Shown here: piece after piece, positions 18,702-25,587 of the stretch
Position numbering within the stretch: the stretch's first letter is position 1
Layout of the letters: each line of letters opens with the position of its first letter
From: JADZEM01 sp046328125
Lineage (GTDB): Bacteria > Chloroflexota > UBA6077 > JACCZL01
NCBI GenBank assembly: GCA_046328125.1
Contig: JAXLXF010000016.1
Coordinates: forward strand, 62,001 to 126,000
Direction: 5' to 3'
DNA: 64,000 nucleotides
Made by a program: the position numbers and the translations under genes
Notes under the pieces: model-generated
Database searches by the model: none
Seen by the model: only the letters and a program-made list of their open reading frames with translations
What the model was told of the DNA's origin: nothing

Positions 18702-18897
18702 GTGCTCCGGCGCCTGTGTGATGGGATCACGATCGCCGTCGGAGACGCCACGCACGCTGCGTGGCTCGCCAGAACGCCGCCGGCACGGTACAGGTCTTCC
18801 GCTACGCGCTTCGAGATCGGGTCTGATAGACTCCCGACGTCCTCACCGGCGCCTGCTATGCGCGTCGTGTGGCACCTCACTGGACGGTCGAGCCTGG

Positions 18898-20646
18898 GTG
18901 GATCTGCTAAACCTCGGAGCACGTTTCCTGCTGGCCGCGATGTTCGCGTTGGCGGCGTGCTCGAAGCTGGCGGACCGTGACGGCTCGCGGCAGATGGTCG
19001 CGGCGTTCGGCGTTCCGTCCCCGCTCCAGGGCGCCGTGGCTGGTGCGCTCGCTCCGGTCGAGCTGGCAGTTGGCCTGCTCCTGTTGCCGGCCGCACTGGC
19101 CTGGTATGGCGGACTGGCGGCATTCGTCCTGCTGGGGTCCTTCACGGCCGGGATGGCCGTCAACCTGCTGCGCGGCCGGCGTCCAACCTGTCGCTGCTTC
19201 GGCCAGATCGGCGCCGAGCCGATCGGCGCCGCGTCGATCGTCAGGAACGGCGTGTTCGGCGCACTTGCGCTGGTCGTCGTGCTGGCCGGCCCTCAACAGC
19301 CGTCGTTTGGGCTGGGCGTGCTCGGCGACTCGACGGCGTCGGTCATCGCGCTCGTGACGGGAATCGTGGCGCTCGCGGTCTCGGGCGTTTCGATCTGGCT
19401 GCTGCTCCGGATGCTCGAACAGCAGGGCCGCATCCTGCTCCAGATCGAGGCGCTCCAGGCCCAGCTAGCGGGTCAGGCTCCGTTGGCAGGTCAGGCCCAG
19501 CTGGCAAGCACCGCCGCGCGTCCGACGCCCGACGCGGCCGGCACGCTGCCGGCGTCCGCTGTCGGGGGTTCAGCGGCGGTGCCGTCGTCGCCCGCCGCCG
19601 TTGCCACGGCACCAATGGCGCCCGCTGCGCCGCCACTGCCCGAGCCGGGCCTCGCGGTCGGGACGGCCGCGCCGTCGTTCAGCTTGCCGGGCATCGCCGG
19701 CGAGACCCAGACCCTCGAATCGCTCCTCGTGGTGGATCTGCCGCTGCTGCTGGTGTTCGCCGATCCGCAGTGTGGTCCATGCGCCGAGTTGATGCCGGAC
19801 GTTTCCGCATGGCAGCGGTCGTACGCCGATCGGTTTGCGCCGGTCGTGGTGAGCCGAGGCTCGGTGGCGGAGAACCGAGCAAAGGCTGACGCACAGGGAT
19901 TGGGCACCGTGCTGCTACAGAAGGACTTCGAGGTTGGCGGCGCGTACGGCGTAGCCGGGACGCCGAGCGCCGTGCTCGTGGCGGTTGACGGTACCATCGC
20001 GAGCAGCTTGCGGCCCGGACCCGACGCAATCCGTCAACTGGTGCAGCAGACGTTCGGCGCTCCGGCCGTGTCAGCCCTGGTGGCCGTGGGTTCAGACAGC
20101 AGCGACGAGCGTCGCCTGGAGGCGACGAACGGCCAACACGAGCACGTCCATGCCGATCCGCACGCCGGCCACGACCACGGCAATGGCAACGGACACGGCC
20201 ATGCGCACGCCGGACATGACCACGGCGTACACTCCCAGATGGCGCCAGTGGCAGCCATCGGGCAGGCCGCCCCCGAGTTTCGCCTGCCAGACCTCACCGG
20301 GCGCCTCCGGAGCCTGGACGAGAACCGCGGCCAGAAGTCGCTCGTCCTGTTCTGGCATCCGGATTGTGGATTCTGCACCCAGCTCTTGCCCGAGCTTCGC
20401 GCCTGGGAGGCGCTCCGCGCAGACTCGGCGCCACAGCTGTTCGTGGTGTCAGGTGGGAGCGCCGAGCGGAACCGGACGCTCGGACTGCAGTCAACCGTGG
20501 TGCTCGACGACACGTTTTCGACGGCGACGGCGTTTGGCTCGACGGGTACGCCCACCGCCGTGCTGGTTGACGCCCAGGGCAACATCGCCTCGTCGGTGGC
20601 GGTTGGCGGGCAGGCCGTGATGGCGCTTGCCGGCCCGCCACGGTAG
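18898..20646 (+). CDS. MauE/DoxX-like membrane domain fused to two thioredoxin domains with a His-rich linker
   Basis: I start at GTG 18898 (582 aa), which puts the start at the usual MauE beginning (DLLNLGARFLLAAMFALAAC). The frame is open upstream to 18376 but overlaps the divergent gene there. About 1-160 form four or five membrane helices with TCRCFG, as in MauE, which supports disulfide formation in methylamine dehydrogenase. After a coiled/Ala-Pro linker comes thioredoxin domain 1 (about 255-400) with C292-G-P-C295 and cis-Pro in GTPSAVLV. A linker of about 35 residues carries more than a dozen His (HADPHAGHDHGNGNGHGHAH). Thioredoxin domain 2 has C490-G-F-C493 and GTPTAVLV. It probably handles thiols or disulfides outside the membrane, perhaps with metal bound by the linker (inference). 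It is divergent from the Cys-rich gene. Confidence 0.85.
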   Translation: MDLLNLGARFLLAAMFALAACSKLADRDGSRQMVAAFGVPSPLQGAVAGALAPVELAVGLLLLPAALAWYGGLAAFVLLGSFTAGMAVNLLRGRRPTCRCFGQIGAEPIGAASIVRNGVFGALALVVVLAGPQQPSFGLGVLGDSTASVIALVTGIVALAVSGVSIWLLLRMLEQQGRILLQIEALQAQLAGQAPLAGQAQLASTAARPTPDAAGTLPASAVGGSAAVPSSPAAVATAPMAPAAPPLPEPGLAVGTAAPSFSLPGIAGETQTLESLLVVDLPLLLVFADPQCGPCAELMPDVSAWQRSYADRFAPVVVSRGSVAENRAKADAQGLGTVLLQKDFEVGGAYGVAGTPSAVLVAVDGTIASSLRPGPDAIRQLVQQTFGAPAVSALVAVGSDSSDERRLEATNGQHEHVHADPHAGHDHGNGNGHGHAHAGHDHGVHSQMAPVAAIGQAAPEFRLPDLTGRLRSLDENRGQKSLVLFWHPDCGFCTQLLPELRAWEALRADSAPQLFVVSGGSAERNRTLGLQSTVVLDDTFSTATAFGSTGTPTAVLVDAQGNIASSVAVGGQAVMALAGPPR

Positions 20647-21014
20647 CGGCAGCGCGAAAGCGGGACCGGCCCGTGGCGGCGTCCCGGCCGGGATGAAGCG
20701 GACCGGCGGCAGGTGACGCGCTCTCTCGGACCGGGCGCGGAGATCCGGCACGGCGGCATCAAACCGATTACACTTGGCGGTAGAGTCGGAGATGCCGCGT
20801 CACGCCGACCGTCGAGGGGCCGCTCCCAGGTACGACTGACCGTCTGACCGGGGCGCGCGCTCGGTTGACGAGGCCGGAATGGCGTCGGTAGAATCGCCGC
20901 ACTCTACGCCTTGCGTTCGTTCTTCGCGCTGGCGCACCTTCGCATCCTGGTGGTGCGTCCGCGTTCAAACGAGTGGCTTGGCCCGAACGAAACCTCGCGG
21001 GGGAGGTGGGGATC
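20647..21014. other. Intergenic region upstream of RNase Y
   Basis: No gene is supported. The right part holds the promoter at 20865-20894 and about 110 bp of leader for the RNase Y gene. Nothing else is recognisable. Confidence 0.6.
20865..20894 (+). promoter_or_regulatory. Sigma-70-type promoter for rny
   Basis: TTGACG (20865-20870) and TAGAAT (20889-20894) are separated by 18 bp, close to consensus at both boxes. They lie about 120 bp before the RNase Y start, which leaves a leader of roughly 115 nt. Confidence 0.65.
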
Positions 21015-22550
21015 GTGGAATCCGGGATCCTCCTGGCGATCGTCGGGCTCGTCGCGGTGGTGGCCGGCGCGGCTGTCGGCTACGTCATGCGTCAGCGCGC
21101 GGTGGTCGACCCGGTCAAAGTGGCCGACATCGCGGCGGCGCACTTGCGCTCCGAAGCTGAGACACGGGCGAAGGAGCTCGTCCTCCAGGCCCAGGACGAG
21201 GCGGTCCGCCTGCGGACTACGGCTGAGGAGCAGCATCGCGGACGGCGCGCCGAGATCCAGCAACAGGAGAAGCGGCTTCAGGAGAAAGAGGAGCAGCTCG
21301 ACCGCAAGCTCGAAGACCTCGACCGACGGGACCGCGCGTACCAGGCACGCGAGCGCGAGATCGACGCCCGCGAGCGCGAGGCCGACCAGCTCCGCTCGAC
21401 TCAGGCCACGGAGCTGGAGAAGCTGTCTGGCTTGACGATGGACGCGGCCCGCGAGGTGATCGTCACCCAGGTCGAAGCGGACGTCCGCGAGCTGTGTGCG
21501 CGGCGGACCCGCGAGATCGAAGACGAGGCGGGCGAGGAGGCTGAGAGCGCGGCGCGGCGGATCGTCTCGACGGCGATCCAGCGGTACGCCAGCGACCAGA
21601 TCTCCGAGTCCACCGTCTCCGTCGTCCACATCCCGAACGAGGAGATGAAGGGACGGATCATCGGGCGGGAGGGCCGCAACATCCGCGCGCTCGAAGCCGC
21701 GACGGGGATCGACCTGATCGTGGACGACACGCCGGACGCGGTGACGCTGTCCGGCTTCGACCCGATCCGCCGCGAGATCGCCCGTCTGGCGCTGACCAAA
21801 CTGGTCACGGACGGCCGCATCCACCCGGCCCGCATCGAGGAGGTCGTCGGGAAGGCGCGGCAGGAAGTGGAGACTCAGATCCGCCAGGAGGGCGAGACGG
21901 CGGCGTACGAGGCGGGCGTGCACGGCCTCCATCCCGAGATCGTCAAGACGATGGGGCGGATGCGGTTCCGGTCCAGCTACGGCCAGAATCAGCTCCAGCA
22001 CTCCATCGAGGTCGCCCACCTGGCGTCGATGATGGCGGCGGAGCTGGGCGCGGACGTGGCACAGACGCGCCGGGCGGCGTTCCTGCACGACATCGGCAAG
22101 GTGCTGACCGACGAAATCGAGGGGCCACACACGGTGATCGGCGCCGATCTGGTGGGGCAGTACGGCGAGGTGCCGGAGGTGTGCGACGCGATTCGCGGCC
22201 ACCACGACCTCGATCCGGAGCACCAGTCGGTCGAGGCGGTGCTTCTCCAGGCGGCGGACGCCATCTCCGGGGCGCGGCCGGGCGCCCGTCGTGAGAGCGT
22301 GGAGCACTACGTCAAGCGGCTGGAGGCGCTGGAGAGCGTCGCCAACTCGTTCGAAGGCGTGGAAAAATCGTTCGCGGTCCAGGCCGGCCGCGAGGTCCGG
22401 ATCCTGGTCCGGCCGGAAGAGATCGACGACCACGGCGCGGTCCGGCTGGCGCGCGACGTGGTTCGGCGCATGGAAGAGATGCTCCAGTACCCGGGCCAGG
22501 TGAAGGTCACGGTGGTCCGGGAGACCCGTGCGATCGACTTCGCACGGTAA
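21015..22550 (+). CDS. rny: Ribonuclease Y
   Basis: 511 residues from GTG 21015, chosen because GGGGGAGG sits 8 bp upstream; an upstream GTG at 20973 lacks such a site. Order: membrane anchor (about 3-24), long charged coiled coil (about 40-150), KH domain with GRIIGREGRNIRALE, and HD domain with FLHDIGKV (H358, D359). This is the full RNase Y architecture of a membrane-anchored endoribonuclease that starts mRNA decay. The PHP gene follows after 10 bp and is probably co-transcribed, as is common for these two families. Confidence 0.96.
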   Translation: MESGILLAIVGLVAVVAGAAVGYVMRQRAVVDPVKVADIAAAHLRSEAETRAKELVLQAQDEAVRLRTTAEEQHRGRRAEIQQQEKRLQEKEEQLDRKLEDLDRRDRAYQAREREIDAREREADQLRSTQATELEKLSGLTMDAAREVIVTQVEADVRELCARRTREIEDEAGEEAESAARRIVSTAIQRYASDQISESTVSVVHIPNEEMKGRIIGREGRNIRALEAATGIDLIVDDTPDAVTLSGFDPIRREIARLALTKLVTDGRIHPARIEEVVGKARQEVETQIRQEGETAAYEAGVHGLHPEIVKTMGRMRFRSSYGQNQLQHSIEVAHLASMMAAELGADVAQTRRAAFLHDIGKVLTDEIEGPHTVIGADLVGQYGEVPEVCDAIRGHHDLDPEHQSVEAVLLQAADAISGARPGARRESVEHYVKRLEALESVANSFEGVEKSFAVQAGREVRILVRPEEIDDHGAVRLARDVVRRMEEMLQYPGQVKVTVVRETRAIDFAR

Positions 22551-22560
22551 CGAGGATTTA

Positions 22561-23439
22561 ATGGCAGACAGTACTGACAAGATCGACCTGCACCTGCACA
22601 CCAACAAGTCGGATGGGCGGCTGACTCCCACGGAGCTGGTGCGACTGGTGCACCAGGGCGGCGTCCGGCGGATGGCCCTGACCGACCACGACACCACGGC
22701 CGGCGTGGACGAGGCTATCGAGGAGGGCAAGCGGCGGGGCGTGGAGGTCATCCCTGGCGTGGAGCTGGGGACGGACGGCCGCAGCGGCGACATGCACATG
22801 CTCGGCCTCTTCCTGGACTACCACGACCAGCAGTTCCAGGAGACGATGGCCCGCTTCCGCGAGGGAAGGATCGCTCGCGTCCACAAGATCGTCTCCAACC
22901 TGGCCGAGGTGGGCGTGAACATCAGCGTGGACCGGGTCTTCGAGATCGCGGGCGAGGCGTCGGTCGGGCGACCCCACGTGGCGCAGGCGCTGCTGGAGGC
23001 CGGCTACGTCACGGCGATGCCGGAAGCGTTCGAGAAGTGGCTGGCGTACGGCGGCCCCGGCGACGTCCCGAGAGACAAGCTCTCGCCGGAAGAGGCCATC
23101 GAGATGATCCACCGGGTCGGCGGGCTGGCCGTGGTGGCGCACCCGTACGAGGGGAAGAACGTGCTGGATCAGCTGCCGGGCCTCGCCGAGGCCGGCCTGG
23201 ACGGCGTCGAGACGTACTACCAGAGCTACGGCCCTGACCGTGTGACTGAGCTGCTGGCGCTCGGGTCGAAGCTGGGGCTGCTCCCGACCGGGGGATCTGA
23301 CTTCCACGGCTTCCCGCTGGCCGGCCACGAGCAGGTGGTGAACTACCCCGGCTCGGTGGAGATCCCGCCGAGCGTCCTGGACGCCCTGGAGGCCCGCCGT
23401 CAGGAGCAAGCGGGTCGCGCCGATCGGGCGCGACCGTGA
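22561..23439 (+). CDS. PHP-domain phosphoesterase (TrpH/YciV-like)
   Basis: 292 residues from ATG 22561, preceded by ACGAGG. Metal-binding PHP motifs are all present: DLHLHTNKSDG, LTDHDTTAG, IPGVELG, HMLGLFLDYH, VAHPYEGKN and GGSDFHG. The size and the insert between the second and third motifs match the TrpH/RNase AM group. Those enzymes hydrolyse 3',5'-nucleoside bisphosphates and the 5' ends of short RNAs in the cytosol. Its place 10 bp behind RNase Y fits an RNA-turnover role (inference). Confidence 0.9.
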   Translation: MADSTDKIDLHLHTNKSDGRLTPTELVRLVHQGGVRRMALTDHDTTAGVDEAIEEGKRRGVEVIPGVELGTDGRSGDMHMLGLFLDYHDQQFQETMARFREGRIARVHKIVSNLAEVGVNISVDRVFEIAGEASVGRPHVAQALLEAGYVTAMPEAFEKWLAYGGPGDVPRDKLSPEEAIEMIHRVGGLAVVAHPYEGKNVLDQLPGLAEAGLDGVETYYQSYGPDRVTELLALGSKLGLLPTGGSDFHGFPLAGHEQVVNYPGSVEIPPSVLDALEARRQEQAGRADRARP

Positions 23440-23460
23440 GGACGCTCCGGATCGTCGCGG

Positions 23461-23466
23461 TACAAT
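23461..23466 (+). promoter_or_regulatory. TACAAT -10 element before a Uma2 gene
   Basis: TACAAT stands 39 bp before the ATG at 23506. The same hexamer stands before each of the three Uma2 genes in the window (also 35181 and 36747). No convincing -35 box is seen. Confidence 0.45.
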
Positions 23467-23505
23467 CGTTTTACGCGTGACCCGGCAGGCGGAGGCGGAG
23501 CGGCG

Positions 23506-24066
23506 ATGGCAGTCAACACGAAGCTGATGACGGCGGACGAGTTGTTTCGCCTCCCAGACGACGGCAACCGCCACGAGCTGGTGCGGGGGGAACTGCGGAC
23601 GATGCCACCTGGGGGAATGGAGCAGGGCGAACGGTCGAGCGTGCTCGACGGCTCGCTGGGACTTCACGTCCGGACTCACAGACTCGGGCGAGTCTTCACC
23701 AATGAGCCTGGCTTCGTGTTGGAAACGAATCCGGATACGGTCCGTGCGCCCGACATCGCATTCATCCGACGTGAACGAATCGATCAGACGGGGGTACCAC
23801 GCGGGTACTACCGTGGAGGGGCGCCGGACCTCGCCGTCGAAGTCATCTCCCCAAATGACCTGTACACCGAGGTTGACGAGAAGGTCGCGGAGTGGCTGGA
23901 GCACGGCACGCTCGTCGTGTTCGTGGTCAACCCCCGGCGGCGGGTTGTGGCGGTCCATCGGCCGGGGCGGCCGGTCGACATCCTCGGCATGGACGATACC
24001 CTGACTGCCGAGGATGTGGTACCGGGCTGGAGCCTCGCCGTCCGCGACCTGTTCTACGAGCCATAG
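23506..24066 (+). CDS. Uma2-family putative nuclease (DUF820)
   Basis: 186 residues, start behind GGAGGCGGAG. It has the restriction-endonuclease-like PD-(D/E)xK core: Asp in VRAPDIAF, Glu in DLAVEVISPND and Lys in DEKVAEWLEHG, then VFVVNPRRRVVAVHRPG. The family is widespread and multi-copy in Cyanobacteria and Chloroflexota. No reaction is firmly established and a nuclease role is inferred from the fold. It is one of three copies here. Convergent with the enolase-superfamily gene at 24135. Confidence 0.88.
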   Translation: MAVNTKLMTADELFRLPDDGNRHELVRGELRTMPPGGMEQGERSSVLDGSLGLHVRTHRLGRVFTNEPGFVLETNPDTVRAPDIAFIRRERIDQTGVPRGYYRGGAPDLAVEVISPNDLYTEVDEKVAEWLEHGTLVVFVVNPRRRVVAVHRPGRPVDILGMDDTLTAEDVVPGWSLAVRDLFYEP

Positions 24067-24082
24067 CGACCGCCCGTTCCCG

Positions 24083-24113
24083 CTCTACTGTCCCGCGCAC
24101 AGGGACAGTAGAG
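24083..24113. terminator. Perfect stem-loop between convergent genes, part of a palindromic repeat
   Basis: A 12-bp perfect stem (CTCTACTGTCCC/GGGACAGTAGAG) encloses loop GCGCACA. It is followed by GGGGTTGGGGGTGAGGG up to 24130. It lies in the 68 bp between two converging genes, so it could stop transcription from both sides. It belongs to the same repeat family as 6964-7061. Confidence 0.6.
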
Positions 24114-24134
24114 GGGGTTGGGGGTGAGGGCTTC

Positions 24135-25307
24135 CTACGGGTATTCGTCGGCGGGGACCGCGAGGGTCCGGCGGCGGCCACCCTGGTACGGGTACTTCGC
24201 CAGCGCTGCCTCGTCCAGCTCCAGCCCGAGGCCCGGGCCGGTCGGCAGCGGGATCATGCCGTTCGTTGGCAGGAGCGGCTTGACCGAGATCTCCTTCGCA
24301 TACGGCTCCCAGGCGACCGGGTACTCCATGATCAGGAAGTTCGGGACGCAGGCCGCCACCTGGAGGCTCGCGGCCAGCCCGATGGTGGTGGAGTTGTTGC
24401 CGTGCGGCGCCAGCGCCACGCTATAGGTCTCGGCGATCGAGGCGATGTCCCGCATCTCCAGCAGGCCGCCGACCAGGCAGATGTCGGGGTTGATGATGTC
24501 CGCCGCCTGCCGCTCGAACACCTCGCGGAACTCGGCGCGGGTCGAGAGCGCCTCACCCACGACGATCGGAATGGTCGTCTTGGTGCGGACGTACGCCGTG
24601 GCGGCGAGATCCTCGGCCGGGGTCGGCTCCTCGAACCAGAACGGCTGATACTGCTCGACGGCCTGGGCCACCCGGACGGCGTGCATCGGGGCCAGCCGAC
24701 GATGGACCTCGATCAGCACGTCCACGTCCGGGCCGACGGCTTCGCGGACGGTCCGCACCCGCTCGACGGCGGTCCGCTCGACGGATTTGTCCACGATCAT
24801 CCGCCAGGCGCCGGGGAACGGGTCGAACTTGATCGCGTTGTGGCCGCTCTCGACGGTGTTGCGGGCTCGGCGGGCCAGGTTTTCCAGGCTAGCTTGCCCT
24901 GACGCCGAAGGGTCGCCTCGCGGGCCGGACGGCTGGCCGTAGACGTGGATCTGCTCGCGGCAGGCGCCGCCCAGCAGGTTGTAGACCGGGGTGTTGAGCG
25001 CCTTCCCCACGATGTCCCAGAGCCCGAGCTCCAGGCCGCTCAGCGCGCAGTAGAAGTCGAATCCGCCGCGCTTGATCGAGAGGTCGCGCCACATGGCGTG
25101 CATGAAGTGCTTGATCTGGAACGGGTCGCGCCCGATCAGGAACGCGCCGAGATCCTGCACCATCCGTTCGAGGGTCGGCTCGCGGCCGGTCAGGGTGTAC
25201 GCTTCGCCCCAGCCGGAGATGCCCTCGTCAGTGTCGATCTTCAGGAAGCAGGCCGTCTTGGCGTCCGGCGGCTGGAACAGGTACGTCTTGACTCCGGTGA
25301 CTCGCAT
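24135..25307 (-). CDS. Enolase-superfamily sugar-acid dehydratase-like protein
   Basis: 390 residues from ATG 25307, chosen because GGAGGGG lies just upstream and MRVTGVKTYLFQPPDAK is the usual capping-domain start. Barrel motifs: LIEVHRRLAP (first metal ligand Glu plus His), FEEPTPAED, VGEALSTR, and LAPHGNNST. It belongs to the mandelate racemase/muconate lactonising group, with the E-x-H variant rather than the D-x-H of the paralogue at 10836. Substrate unknown. It is divergent from the LuxR-family regulator at 25588. Confidence 0.88.
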   Translation of the reverse strand: MRVTGVKTYLFQPPDAKTACFLKIDTDEGISGWGEAYTLTGREPTLERMVQDLGAFLIGRDPFQIKHFMHAMWRDLSIKRGGFDFYCALSGLELGLWDIVGKALNTPVYNLLGGACREQIHVYGQPSGPRGDPSASGQASLENLARRARNTVESGHNAIKFDPFPGAWRMIVDKSVERTAVERVRTVREAVGPDVDVLIEVHRRLAPMHAVRVAQAVEQYQPFWFEEPTPAEDLAATAYVRTKTTIPIVVGEALSTRAEFREVFERQAADIINPDICLVGGLLEMRDIASIAETYSVALAPHGNNSTTIGLAASLQVAACVPNFLIMEYPVAWEPYAKEISVKPLLPTNGMIPLPTGPGLGLELDEAALAKYPYQGGRRRTLAVPADEYP

Positions 25308-25373
25308 GAGGAACCCCTCCGTCCGACGATAGCACAGCCCCGGAGCGGTTCCCAATTTGACCGGCGGCAGTAT

Positions 25374-25435
25374 GGGGCGCGATGAATCGCGCCCGTACAA
25401 GGTGGCGACCCAGATACGGGTGCGACTCATCGCGC
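25374..25435. repeat. Inverted repeat of the GGGCGCGATGAATCGCGCCC family
   Basis: The left arm (25374-25397) is GGGGCGCGATGAATCGCGCC plus CGTAC. The right arm (25413-25435, ATACGGGTGCGACTCATCGCG) is a decayed inverted copy. A near-perfect copy is at 31052-31118 and a single arm at 47667-47690. Confidence 0.7.
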
Positions 25436-25491
25436 TCTACATGACTGGCTCACCACAACACGTTGATGCCCACCGATTTCCGGCGTTCCGT

Positions 25492-25520
25492 TTGACCCCT
25501 GCTGCGGAAGTCGGTAGGGT
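25492..25520 (+). promoter_or_regulatory. Sigma-70-type promoter for the LuxR-family regulator
   Basis: TTGACC (25492-25497), 17-bp spacer, TAGGGT (25515-25520). It gives a leader of about 60 nt to ATG 25588. Confidence 0.55.
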
Positions 25521-25587
25521 AATCCGTATTCGGCGGGCGTGCAGGCGAACGCGCTCGTCCTGATGGTGCGGGCGAGAACGCGGAAGG

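Noticed and set aside
18376..18897. Upstream extension of the MauE fusion frame by about 170 codons
   Set aside because: This part overlaps the start and promoter of the divergent Cys-rich gene. It is rich in Arg/Ser without domain pattern, while MauE-like sequence begins at 18898.
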